Shown here: in pieces, positions 7,930 to 15,957 of the stretch | Position numbering within the stretch: the stretch's first letter is position 1 | Layout of the letters: each line of letters begins with the position of its first letter | Assembly (NCBI RefSeq): GCF_003610375.1 | Contig: NZ_RAPZ01000012.1 | Coordinates: 186,001 to 250,000 of the forward strand | Reading direction: 5' to 3' | From: Sphingomonas sp. PP-CC-1A-547 | Lineage (GTDB): Bacteria > Pseudomonadota > Alphaproteobacteria > Sphingomonadales > Sphingomonadaceae | Length of the DNA: 64,000 bases | Made by a program: the position numbers and the translations under genes | The notes under the pieces: model-generated | Told to the model about the DNA's origin: nothing | What the model saw: only the letters and a program-made list of their open reading frames with translations | The model's database searches: none

Positions 7930-8341
7930 GAACTGAATCCTTTGTGTTGGTGCGTCGGCGGGGAGCGGCTGAGGGCCCCGAGACGGTGGGTAGATGTTGC
8001 GGCCACGGGCCGGCGGGTCGGCGCCGTGAGCTCAGGCAAATCGCGTTCTAGTGAAGGGTGGGCGTGGTCGAGCCGAGTGGTCGGACCGCCCCGAACGCGG
8101 TTGCGCACGGGCATCGGGTCGCGACGCATGAGACCGGACACAAACCTTCAGCCAGCCGGGAACGAAGCCCCGAGGTGGAACCGGGACAACACGAAACATT
8201 CCAAGCGGTTGGCGAACGCCGGGGCGGTGGTGGGGGGAGGGGCGGCAGCGCGGGAGACTTCTGGTACACCCCGAGGCCCGGTCGACCTGTCCCAGGGGTT
8301 TTCAGAATTGCTACCCCTCCCCCCACCTACTCAGTCAAATT
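7930..8341. other. Gene-free 412 bp between integrase and hsdR fragment
   Basis: No convincing gene on either strand. It should hold the integrase promoter (near 7940-8000, minus strand); I see no strong -35/-10 pair. A 14-bp perfect inverted repeat (8229-8242 with 8314-8327, GGTGGGGGGAGGGG) lies just before the truncated hsdR frame and may mark a rearrangement point. Confidence 0.5.
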
Positions 8342-9796
8342 TTGACTTATGACCTTCCGATTTCACCGGGGGCGGTACGAGCCTATGTCGAGCGCAGCCA
8401 GCAGACCATCAATACTAAAGCCGAAATTATGCTCGACCACTTCATTCCCAGGGTAGTGAACGCCAAGAAGCTGAAGGGCCAGGCGCGCGGCATGGTCGTC
8501 ACCCAGAATATCGAAATGGCCATCCGCTACTACAAGGCGATCAACCGCGAGCTGGAGAAAATGGGCTGGCCGTTTAGGGCGTTGGTGGCGTTCTCAGGCA
8601 GCAAAGAGGTTGATGGTATCGAATATACCGAAGCCGGACTGAACGGAATTTCGGACGACCGGACGCGGGAATATTTCGATGGGTACGACCGCGACGGAAA
8701 GCCGATCGTGGTGAACGGTCAGTCAATCGACAATACCTATCGCTTGCTGATCGTCGCCAACAAATATCTTACCGGGTTCGATCAGCCGAAGCTTAGTGCC
8801 ATGTATATAGACAAGAAACTACAAGGGGTAATGGCGGTGCAGGCACTATCCCGCCTCAACCGATCGGCCTCCAAGCTGGCGAAGAAGACCGAGGACCTGT
8901 TCATACTAGACTTCTTCAACACCGTTGACGACATCAAGACCGCCTTCGATCCCTTCTACACCGCCACCAGCCTGTCTGAGGCTACCGACGTCAACGTGCT
9001 GCACGAACTGAAGGCCGCACTTGATGACGTTGGCGTGTACGAATGGTCCGAAGTGGAGGACTTCAACACGCGCTATTTCTCGAACGAGGATGCGCAAAGG
9101 CTGAGCGCGATTATCGACCTTGCGGCGAACCGGTTTACGAGTGAGTCGGAGCTGGAAATCGACGCCCAGATCGACTTCAAGATAAAGGCGAAGCAATTCG
9201 TGAAGATCTACGGCCAGATGGCATCGATTATGCCGTTCGAGGTGGTGGACTGGGAAAAACTGTTCTGGTTCCTAAAATTCTTGATCCCCAAGCTAAAGAT
9301 CGACGACCCCACGCAAGTCTCCCTCGACGCGCTGCTGGAAGCCGTTGATCTGTCGTCATACGGGCTGGAACGAGTAAAGCTCAATCACGCCATCGGGTTG
9401 GACGCCTCGGAGACGGAGCTTGAGCCGCAGAACCCCAACCCCAGAGCATCGCACGATACGGATGAGCAAAGGGACTCACTCGACGAAATCGTGCGCAGCT
9501 TCAATGAACGGTGGTTCCAAGGTTGGAGTGCGACGCCAGAAGAGCAACGGGTCAAGTTCGTGAACATCGCCGCCAGCATTAAGGCTCACCCTGATTTTGC
9601 CGAAAAGTACGAAAACAACCCAGATCCTCATAACCGAGAATTAGCCTTCGCGAAGATGCTCAGGGAAGTGATGTTATCGCGCCGGAAGGATGAGCTTGAG
9701 CTTTACAAGCTGTTCGCAAATGATACCGCATTCAAGGCATCTTGGCAGCAAAGTTTAGAGAGAATGGTAAATAAGCCGTCGCCCGCTAATTTGTGA
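8342..9796 (+). pseudogene. hsdR: 5'-truncated type I restriction subunit R
   Basis: 484 codons matching only the C-terminal half of HsdR (usually about 1000 residues). What remains is the second helicase lobe (GMVVTQNIEMAIRYYKAI, then VANKYLTGFDQPKLSAMYID and MAVQALSRLNR, the motif V/VI region) and the C-terminal helical domain. The N-terminal nuclease and the Walker A/DEAD motifs are absent, and hsdM and hsdS are not in the window. The only start available is TTG 8342 with no Shine-Dalgarno. It is a remnant without restriction activity, probably cut when the integrase-bearing DNA arrived or by a later deletion. Confidence 0.85.
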
Positions 9797-10187
9797 TTCC
9801 TAGGCGTACACTTAACCCGCAGATCTCAATAGAATATGGGGCTCCGACAATTGAACGCAGTATTTTAGATCGTGGCAATTGCCAAAGACGATTTACAGGT
9901 TGGTCGGAGAGCCTCGCATTTTGGTGGTAATGAACCGCAGATCCCTTCACCCGGCGATGATCTCTATCAGGTCAACTACGGGGTACTCTTTCTGCTGGTG
10001 CAGGTCTGTGGCCCGTTCGGAAATCTTTCAAAAGGCCCGCAGACACACCCTGCCCTAAATGGGCACTGCGTAGGTCGAGCCCGCTTCCCTACCAAAGCGT
10101 CCCAAGCAGGACCCAAACGGCTGCCCAGCCAAACAACCTTCCAGCCGCAACTGCCGCCGTTCGCTTGTGGAAGTGCCATAAAGTAGG
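9797..10187. other. Gene-free spacer between island and prophage element
   Basis: 391 bp between the hsdR fragment and the left tRNA-Thr repeat. Open frames exist but have no ribosome site and an implausible composition. No hairpin repeats or RNA genes were seen. It is probably remnant DNA at the junction of the two elements. Confidence 0.4.
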
Positions 10188-10232
10188 TGGTGCCGCTTAC
10201 AGGACTCGAACCTGTGACCCCCGCATTACGAA
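10188..10232 (-). repeat. Left attachment repeat: 3' half of tRNA-Thr
   Basis: These 45 bp are identical to 19028-19072, the 3' half of the tRNA-Thr(CGT) gene (anticodon-loop 3' side to CCA), in the same orientation. Bases on both sides differ (10187 and 10233). The 5' half of the tRNA is absent, so this is not a functional tRNA but the duplicated core left by integrase-mediated insertion at the tRNA 3' end. Confidence 0.92.
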
Positions 10233-10433
10233 CGAAGCCGTTAGCCCGGACTTCTAACGTTCTTGCTTGGGAAACTCTTGGAGCCCTGCACCTGCTAGCC
10301 TGCAGAAATCCGTTCTTCAACGCGGACTGCACCGGAAACGCACCGGAGGCGAAACCATCGACATCGAGCCCCGCAATCTCGGCGCCCGCGCCGTTCGATT
10401 GCCTGCCATCGACTTCCTCCGGGAGCCGACACG

Positions 10434-11177
10434 ATGTCGAATTCACTGCTCACTGCCACTTCCCGCCGCGCTCCTTCCAGCACGGGCAACATCGCCCGCT
10501 CGTTTAGCGAAGTGACCACCGGCATCCGCGACCGCGCGCGATCAAACTCTCCAGTGCGCCGCAACAGCCACAACGCCGGCGGGTCCGAGGCGTCCCTCTG
10601 GCGTACACATAACACGTTTCCCAAGACCGAACATAACGCGCGGATGCGCGCAGCCGAGGCGTTCGAGCATGAGACCAAGCTACCGGGCAAGCGCAACGGT
10701 GCGCTGGGCGCGATCGGCCTTGAAGTGCTGCGGTGCCTGCTTCGCCTGCGCGGTCGTAAGGACGGCCGGCTTGATCCGACCTATCAGTGGATTGCGGACA
10801 AGATACATCGCTCGCGGAGTGCCGTTGGTGAGGCGCTCGATCGACTCAAGGCGTGCGGATTTCTCAATTGGATCCGCCGCTGCATACCGATCGAGAATGC
10901 CGAGCCTAACGAGCAACAGAGCGAGCAGATCTCCAACGCCTTCATCCTGCTGCAGCCGCCCACGGTGCGCGAGTGCGTGCGCCGCATGCTCCGTAAGCCG
11001 AGCGAGTTTGTCCGCGTTGTTGCCGAGAAGCTCGCGCTCCAGAAGAAGCTGGACACCGCGACGGTCGACGACGTCATCGCCGAGGTCCAGAGTCCCGAGC
11101 TGCGCGCCATCCTTGCCCGCGTCCGCGCTTTTGTTCATAGTGCAAATCCGCCGAGCGGTCACACAGAGGCCCTGTAA
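10434..11177 (+). CDS. Helix-turn-helix (replication-type) protein
   Basis: 247 residues from ATG 10434. The first 65 residues are low-complexity and Ser/Arg-rich; a later start is possible. Residues about 70-160 carry the recognisable part: MRAAEAFEHETKLPGKRNGALG, a helix, then LDPTYQWIADKIHRSRSAVG and a recognition helix ending GFLNWIRR, a winged-helix arrangement seen in plasmid and phage replication or partition proteins of sphingomonads. The C-terminal 80 residues are helical and charged. It is the first gene after the left attachment repeat. A DNA-binding replication or regulatory role is inferred. Confidence 0.7.
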   Translation: MSNSLLTATSRRAPSSTGNIARSFSEVTTGIRDRARSNSPVRRNSHNAGGSEASLWRTHNTFPKTEHNARMRAAEAFEHETKLPGKRNGALGAIGLEVLRCLLRLRGRKDGRLDPTYQWIADKIHRSRSAVGEALDRLKACGFLNWIRRCIPIENAEPNEQQSEQISNAFILLQPPTVRECVRRMLRKPSEFVRVVAEKLALQKKLDTATVDDVIAEVQSPELRAILARVRAFVHSANPPSGHTEAL

Positions 11178-11411
11178 GATCTAAGAATAGACGGAACGCC
11201 TATGGCGTGCGCAGTTTGATGCGCCACCAAGCCTCCGAGGCCTCCCACCCAACGGGTTCAGCATCCGGCGACCGCGGTTGAGCGCGCCGGCTACAGCCGG
11301 CACGTGCATCCGGACGGGATGCGCAACTTCGGTGCCGATTATAAAAGGCGTTTTGCACAGACGAGGGTGAACACTGCCCGACCGCTTGGCAGATTCAAAA
11401 CCCGCATATTG

Positions 11412-11440
11412 CCTCAAATATGATCGATTTACATTTGAGG
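11412..11440 (+). promoter_or_regulatory. Inverted repeat covering the ribosome site of the ATPase gene
   Basis: Arms CCTCAAAT (11412-11419) and ATTTGAGG (11433-11440) are perfect complements around a 13-nt loop. The right arm contains the GAGG that serves as Shine-Dalgarno for ATG 11450. As RNA it could hide the ribosome site; as DNA it could be an operator for a dimeric repressor. No such repressor is obvious nearby. Confidence 0.5.
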
Positions 11441-11449
11441 TGATCGCAA

Positions 11450-12766
11450 ATGTCTGCCAGCACCGGTCGAGCGCCGGCTGTCGCCAACGCGTTGAATTCC
11501 GGGGGGGGGCATTACGTGCGTTTCAGAAGCTTGCTAATTGAGTCTTGGAGACAATTTGATAGGGTTTCCATAGAGTTTGATCAGCGTGTTACGATAATAA
11601 CCGGGGCAAATGGCGCCGGTAAAAGTACGCTGCTTCGAATATTGTCTCAACATTTTGGATGGCCGCACTCCCTTTTAGGGACACCCAAAATACAGAAAGA
11701 TGGGGCTCTAGGCTACTCGTACCTGCGCTCATATCAGACGAAACGTGCAGATCCAGTTATGCTCTTCGGCTTATCTGATCGGATCGGTGAACTTACCTAC
11801 AGTACGGGGTCCGTGACTCCTGTACTGATTCCTCAGTCTGGTGGTGTAATTTACAACGTCGCATTTCCGTATCAACAGACCGTTGATGGCCTTTTTATTG
11901 GTTCGCATCGCCCAGTACAGGGCTATCAAGTCGTTTCGAGTATACCGACGACTTCGCTCGGCGCCCAGCAGGCGTACCAGCAATACTATCAAGAATCACT
12001 TAATCGTTTTAACAATGGGTACACTCAGTATAGCCCAACCTATCGGATGAAAGAGGCTATTATTTCGATGGCGACTTTCGGGCCAGGCAATCGAAATGTA
12101 ACGGGAAATCCCGAAACCGACCGGGTTTATTCAGATTTTGAAAAGGTACTAAGACTCGTTCTTCCTGAAAGCTTAGGATTTCAGAGGCTGACAGTGCGAA
12201 TACCTGATGTAGTCCTCGAAACAACGTCCGGTGAGTTTGTTTTGGACTCAGCTTCTGGTGGCATTATGTCACTGGTTGATTTGGCGTGGCAGGTTTTTCT
12301 GTACTCGCAGGGCAAGCAAGAGTATACCGTAATACTTGATGAGCCAGAAAATCACCTACATCCGTCAATGCAACGAAGTATTATACAAAGCTTAGTATCA
12401 GCTTTCCCTGAGGCCCAATTTGTAGTGGCAACACATAGTCCATTTGTTGTCTCGTCTGTTAAATCTGCGAAGGTTTACGTTTTGCAGTACGGAACCCAAG
12501 TGGGAAGCGGCGAGCGTACCGTTAGTTCGGTACATCTAGATCACTTTAACCGGTCGGGTACCGCAAGCGACATTCTAAGAGATGCTCTCGGAGTGCCGGT
12601 TACTATGCCAATGTGGGCAGAGGATGAGCTTCGACGGATCACATCAGATTTGTCGGTGGAAAGCCTTACCGACCAAGGCATAGCAGCTTTACGTTTAAGG
12701 CTCCAGGAGGCGGGGCTGGACGAGTTCTATCCAGAAGCTCTGAGCCAGATTGCGCGACAGATATGA
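11450..12766 (+). CDS. Septu-like AAA/ABC ATPase (PtuA-type)
   Basis: 438 residues. Walker A is GANGAGKST (52-60); the signature and Walker B region reads VILDEPENHLHP (about 294-305), followed by the switch strand FVVATHSPFVVSS, as in OLD/RecF-like ATPases of defence systems. The gene overlaps the HNH nuclease gene by ATGA, the Septu (PtuA-PtuB) arrangement: the ATPase senses, the nuclease cuts. From about residue 22 on, the gene is markedly AT-richer than its surroundings; the first 20 codons are GC-rich and include nine consecutive G (11501-11509). A second start, GTG 11516 (V23), would skip that tract. Septu-type is likely; other ATPase-HNH pairs cannot be excluded. Confidence 0.82.
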   Translation: MSASTGRAPAVANALNSGGGHYVRFRSLLIESWRQFDRVSIEFDQRVTIITGANGAGKSTLLRILSQHFGWPHSLLGTPKIQKDGALGYSYLRSYQTKRADPVMLFGLSDRIGELTYSTGSVTPVLIPQSGGVIYNVAFPYQQTVDGLFIGSHRPVQGYQVVSSIPTTSLGAQQAYQQYYQESLNRFNNGYTQYSPTYRMKEAIISMATFGPGNRNVTGNPETDRVYSDFEKVLRLVLPESLGFQRLTVRIPDVVLETTSGEFVLDSASGGIMSLVDLAWQVFLYSQGKQEYTVILDEPENHLHPSMQRSIIQSLVSAFPEAQFVVATHSPFVVSSVKSAKVYVLQYGTQVGSGERTVSSVHLDHFNRSGTASDILRDALGVPVTMPMWAEDELRRITSDLSVESLTDQGIAALRLRLQEAGLDEFYPEALSQIARQI

Positions 12767-13440
12767 TCCCGCTGGCGAAGACCGCTGAACCACTGGTCCT
12801 CGTAAATAACGGCGTAGCCTGGACCAAAGTTCTGACTGACAAACTTTCGATTGGTGAAAAGCCTACTGATGCGGAAAAGTCGAAATACCGCCACCCTGAC
12901 ATCAAATCCGCTCTAGTTCTTGAGACAAGCAACAAATGTGCTTATTGCGAGAGCAAACTTCAGCACATACATCACGGTGATGTTGAGCATATCTTCCCAA
13001 AATCATTGGAGCTATCAAAGATATTGTTATGGGATAATCTCACTCTAGCATGTGAGGTTTGCAACCAAAACAAGTCGAATCTGGACCCTAACGCTAATCT
13101 CATCATTGATCCCTACACTACAAATCCACGGAACCATCTGATTTTTCAGGGCTCATTTGTCTTTGCACTCGGCACTGCTACAGGCCAATCGACTGTAGCA
13201 ATTCTTGATTTAGGACGGCCAGCGCTTATTGAGGAGCGCGGTGAGAGGCTCAAGTACCTGATGGGCATCTTCGAAAATGTCCTCCGAACTGATTTGCCCC
13301 TAGCCGCCCGTCGAGCAATCTATAAAAATTTAGTTCAACGAGAGGCGACGCCAGACAAAGCTTTTAGCGCGATGGCAGAGGACGTTATCACGGCAATGAT
13401 AGCTCATGTGCCAAAGGCCGTACGAAACGGAATTCGTTAG
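12763..13440 (+). CDS. HNH endonuclease, Septu-like (PtuB-type)
   Basis: 225 residues; ATG overlaps the ATPase stop (ATGA), showing translational coupling. The HNH zinc-finger nuclease core is clear: C59 and C62 (CAYC), the catalytic-type GDVEHIFPKS with H76, WDNLTLACEVC with C97 and C100, and NKSN. The pairing and size match the nuclease half of Septu defence systems, which degrades nucleic acid when the partner ATPase is triggered by phage. Codon use is AT-rich like its partner, so the pair moved as a unit. It ends 90 bp before a divergently read hypothetical gene. Confidence 0.85.
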   Translation: MIPLAKTAEPLVLVNNGVAWTKVLTDKLSIGEKPTDAEKSKYRHPDIKSALVLETSNKCAYCESKLQHIHHGDVEHIFPKSLELSKILLWDNLTLACEVCNQNKSNLDPNANLIIDPYTTNPRNHLIFQGSFVFALGTATGQSTVAILDLGRPALIEERGERLKYLMGIFENVLRTDLPLAARRAIYKNLVQREATPDKAFSAMAEDVITAMIAHVPKAVRNGIR

Positions 13441-13529
13441 GGGCATGAACCGAAAATAATGAAGTCCGTCCTGAAATCACAGCCGACTTTACCGGAATCA
13501 TGAACGATCAAGTATGACGGCCGCAACAG

Positions 13530-13763
13530 CTAAACGGTGTACCCGTCCTGATCTGACTGACCTGCATTGCTTGGGGCGGGCAAGGCGGGTGCGCCTGTGC
13601 CACCGATGGCGTTACGGCATTGTTCGGAGAAGATGGGTAACGCCTCTAATTTAAAAGCCAAATGCGCACCAAATTGCACCCCGACGAGGCGGCCTCCGAT
13701 CATGATGCAGCCCAAGACTTCGCCTGCCTCTTCAACGGTTCTCAAGTGCACCTTTTGCGACAC
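13530..13763 (-). CDS. Possible small hypothetical protein
   Basis: A 77-residue frame from GTG 13763 on the minus strand, convergent with the HNH gene. The sequence (HLRTVEEAGEVLGCIMIGGR, then LVGVQFGAHLAFKLEALPIF) alternates beta-like strands and looks more protein-like than the shadow frames around it. The same frame stays open upstream, but through an implausible Arg/Pro-rich stretch that crosses the SOS-box promoter. No family is recognised and the ribosome site is weak. Confidence 0.4.
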   Translation of the reverse strand: MSQKVHLRTVEEAGEVLGCIMIGGRLVGVQFGAHLAFKLEALPIFSEQCRNAIGGTGAPALPAPSNAGQSDQDGYTV

Positions 13764-13899
13764 GAAAAGACCGCGGGCGAGGCGGGGGGAAAAGCGTGTT
13801 TCTCGGGGTGGCAGGTTCGGGGGGCGGCGGGGCCGGCCTCGTCGATTTTGTAATTTTCTTTCGCGTAATTTTATTGCGTTGACCAGCCCTACCCTGCGC

Positions 13900-13928
13900 T
13901 TGGCGTTCCCTTTCTGTTCCGCTATAGC
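13900..13928 (+). promoter_or_regulatory. Promoter with LexA-type SOS box, cassette 2
   Basis: TTGGCG (13900-13905), a 17-bp spacer and TATAGC (13923-13928) form a good promoter. Within the spacer GTTC-CCTTTCT-GTTC (13905-13919) matches the alphaproteobacterial LexA operator GTTC-N7-GTTC. The predicted transcription start is near 13935. The same design precedes the paralogous cassette on the minus strand at 2158-2186. Confidence 0.75.
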
Positions 13929-13955
13929 ATCGGCATGGAACACGCACCCGAGTCG

Positions 13956-14156
13956 ATGCGCCACGGCGCACAGCCCTTCAGCCAGACGCACAACCTGATC
14001 GCTGAAATCTTGCCCGACATCCGCCCCTGTGAGATGCAGACGATTTACTTCCAAGCAATGGAGGATGGGCCGCAGACGTTGCTCGCGCCGATAGAGGCGG
14101 AGTTCGCCCGTCGTGGCCTGTCGCCGTACGCGACCTACTCAACCGACTACCGCTGA
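13956..14156 (+). CDS. Conserved small protein, first gene of SOS-box cassette 2
   Basis: 66 residues from ATG 13956, the start that aligns with the paralogue at 1951-2142; ATG 13935 is an alternative that would fall at the predicted transcription start and give a leaderless message. Function unknown. Conserved blocks are LIAEILP, QTIYFQ and AEFARRGLSP. Its stop overlaps the next start as TGATG. Two copies with the same promoter logic suggest a real, damage-induced small protein acting with the DUF6771-like partner. Confidence 0.7.
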   Translation: MRHGAQPFSQTHNLIAEILPDIRPCEMQTIYFQAMEDGPQTLLAPIEAEFARRGLSPYATYSTDYR

Positions 14157-14347
14157 TGGGTGGCATGATCACCGCGGAGCGGATCGCTTCGCTGATCGAG
14201 AATGCCCCGGCGTGGGCGCTGATCGGCCTCGCCGCGCCGGGGGAAAGTCTGCGTGCGGCTGCCCAGCTCGAAGTCGCGCAGCATGTGTACGGCGGTCTAT
14301 TCCAGCCGACGAATGTCGAAGCGACACAGATCCCTTTGCCTTGGTGA
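14156..14347 (+). CDS. DUF6771-like small protein (intact copy)
   Basis: 63 residues from ATG 14156, coupled to the preceding gene by TGATG. It starts MGGMITAERIASLIENAP, has a short helix (LRAAAQLEVAQHVYGGLF) and ends in a polar tail. It matches the small DUF6771 family as I recall it, with no known role. It aligns end to end with the stop-broken copy at 1760-1951, which has the same 192-nt length. It contains no membrane segment or metal motif. Being encoded third-hand in a prophage and again in a neighbouring island points to an accessory function, perhaps as antirepressor or adaptor; that is inference. Confidence 0.75.
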   Translation: MGGMITAERIASLIENAPAWALIGLAAPGESLRAAAQLEVAQHVYGGLFQPTNVEATQIPLPW

Positions 14348-14350
14348 CCT

Positions 14351-14644
14351 ATGGGCAACGCGCGCTTCAGGACGCTGGGCGACTTTGCCAAACATGACGC
14401 GAATGTCGGTGCTGTCTGTGGCCATTGCGGACGCAAAGGCGTCGTACTTCGAGACGTTCTCGCCCGGTGGTGCTTTCTCAAGCGGGTGAACAGTGTGATC
14501 GAGAACATACCGCGATACCTGCGCTGTTCGAAATGCGGAGGCCGGCCGGACAGGATCGTGCCTACGCCACTGCCACCATCCTTTCCGTTATACGGTCGGG
14601 ACGAACGGCACTGGAAGCGGTTCGAGCGAAGGCTACGAGGCTAG
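14351..14644 (+). CDS. Small zinc-ribbon protein
   Basis: 97 residues from ATG 14351, 3 nt after the DUF6771-like gene, so co-transcribed from the SOS-box promoter. Two CxxC knuckles, CGHCGRKG (about 24-31) and CSKCGGRP (about 59-66), separated by a helical LARWCFLKRV segment, form a probable zinc ribbon. The ends are basic (HWKRFERRLRG), fitting nucleic-acid contact. It has no counterpart in cassette 1, where the 457-residue nuclease-like gene follows instead. Specific function unknown. Confidence 0.7.
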   Translation: MGNARFRTLGDFAKHDANVGAVCGHCGRKGVVLRDVLARWCFLKRVNSVIENIPRYLRCSKCGGRPDRIVPTPLPPSFPLYGRDERHWKRFERRLRG

Positions 14645-14702
14645 ACTGAATACAAACACATTCCCTTTGGACATGTCAGTCGAGGAATTGTAGCGTAATC
14701 AA

Positions 14703-15530
14703 ATGGGAAGACTCCTTAAGATTTTGGCATCGACCCTCGGTGGTTTCGGTGCGCTTTTGATCGCTGCCGCCCAAACCAAGCCTGAAGATGCTTTATCAAA
14801 CGGAGCGGGATGGGCGAAGCTGATCGGGGCAGATCAATTAGTTGAGCTGTTGTCCCGCCCTTATGCCGATCGGGTAATGACCGGCATTGGGGCATGTCTA
14901 CTTATAGTAACGTTAGTCGCTTGGGTATCAAAACGACCTGCGAAGCAACCTGCCGTCATCGAAGCAGCACCTCCACCGAACACACTGTTATCAACGCATG
15001 ACGAAATTTTCAAAGACCCCATTGATAAGATTCGGCAAAAGCGAGCAGCGCGACACGTTGAAGAAGAAAACGAGATTGCTCGAAATTGGGCAACAAGGGA
15101 GGCTGCTGGAAATCGATTGAAGGACTGGTCCCAGCGACTTGCGAACATAGAAGGGAGCTGGGAGCGATATACTCAAGCTGGTTTACCCGCCGAATATAGT
15201 GAACGGTATTGGGAGATATGGCGTGACGACCGTGTGATGGGCAGAGAGGTTTTACCGAGAATAACCGTCGATCTGTCGTATGACGAATATGCTCATCTGG
15301 TGGAGGGCAAGCCCCCGCTACAGCGGGCCGGTATCAAACGAACATACCAAAGCTATCAAACCGCCAAACGATCTTTAGAAGCTGGTATAGCGAAGACAAA
15401 ATCCCAACTAGACCATGCAAGTGAGGCTATTGAGCGCGGGGGGATTTTGGGTCTTAACCGACAATCTGATATTACACAGAGCCACTCCGGTTCTGGGAAC
15501 AACATTATCAACAGAGGGGGGGATGTGTGA
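14703..15530 (+). CDS. Membrane protein with C-terminal SGSGNN motif
   Basis: 275 residues from ATG 14703. Two hydrophobic helices (about 5-23, STLGGFGALLIAAA, and 58-76, VMTGIGACLLIVTLVAWV) anchor the N-terminus; residues 100-250 are a charged, mostly helical cytoplasmic part. The C-terminus reads QSHSGSGNNIINRGG, closely like the N-terminus of the next protein (QNHSGSGHNI). It overlaps that gene by GTGA. No family recognised. The shared motif and coupling suggest the two proteins meet through a common partner or belong to a membrane-linked defence or superinfection-exclusion unit; this is inference. Confidence 0.7.
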   Translation: MGRLLKILASTLGGFGALLIAAAQTKPEDALSNGAGWAKLIGADQLVELLSRPYADRVMTGIGACLLIVTLVAWVSKRPAKQPAVIEAAPPPNTLLSTHDEIFKDPIDKIRQKRAARHVEEENEIARNWATREAAGNRLKDWSQRLANIEGSWERYTQAGLPAEYSERYWEIWRDDRVMGREVLPRITVDLSYDEYAHLVEGKPPLQRAGIKRTYQSYQTAKRSLEAGIAKTKSQLDHASEAIERGGILGLNRQSDITQSHSGSGNNIINRGGDV

Positions 15531-15850
15531 GCGAAAAAATAATTCAAAATCATTCCGGCAGCGGGCACAACATAAGCGCCGAAACGGTCTATTTTGGACG
15601 TCCCCAATTCGAAATGACCGAAGATGTCATGCGTGACGTTTTGCAACAGGTGGAGGGCGTCAATGACCTCACTATCCAACCAGTTGGAAGCAACAGATCC
15701 GGCGACATGGTACTTAAGCTAATGACCTTTCTCAGGTCAAACGCCGTAAACATTAAGTTGGAGGGAGGTGCACGGTATTTGACCCCACCGCTTGAAAGGC
15801 CGATAGAACTGCGTGGCGGACATCGTCTTTTCGTTGATTCTTCGAAATAA
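15527..15850 (+). CDS. Small protein with N-terminal SGSGHN motif
   Basis: 107 residues from GTG 15527, which overlaps the preceding stop as GTGA and has a strong GAGGGGGG ribosome site. The N-terminus IIQNHSGSGHNIS echoes the C-terminus of its neighbour. The rest, DVMRDVLQQVEGVNDLTIQP, then VGSNRSGDMVLKLMTFLRSN, looks like a compact alpha/beta domain; no catalytic motif is visible. Short Gly/Asn tags of this kind occur at the ends of proteins in bacterial conflict systems, but I cannot name a family. Confidence 0.65.
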   Translation: MSEKIIQNHSGSGHNISAETVYFGRPQFEMTEDVMRDVLQQVEGVNDLTIQPVGSNRSGDMVLKLMTFLRSNAVNIKLEGGARYLTPPLERPIELRGGHRLFVDSSK

Positions 15851-15957
15851 CGAGCGCTGATGCGCCCGCTCCGATCGCGTGGTGGTTGGATGGTACCAGC
15901 CTAACAGCGGTTGAATTCGTTAGCCGGGTGAGGGGCGGCGAGAGGCCGCCCCGGCCG

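Noticed and set aside
9872..10186. 104-residue frame between island and prophage
   Set aside because: No ribosome site, no conserved-looking motif, and it runs up to the attachment repeat; probably chance.
10188..10232. tRNA gene matching tRNA-Thr
   Set aside because: Only the 3' half is present; the D arm, 5' acceptor strand and 5' anticodon stem are missing. It is an attachment-site copy.
13764..14054. Upstream extension of the minus-strand hypothetical at 13530
   Set aside because: The extension crosses the SOS-box promoter and opposes the conserved plus-strand gene; its Arg/Pro-rich sequence is not protein-like.
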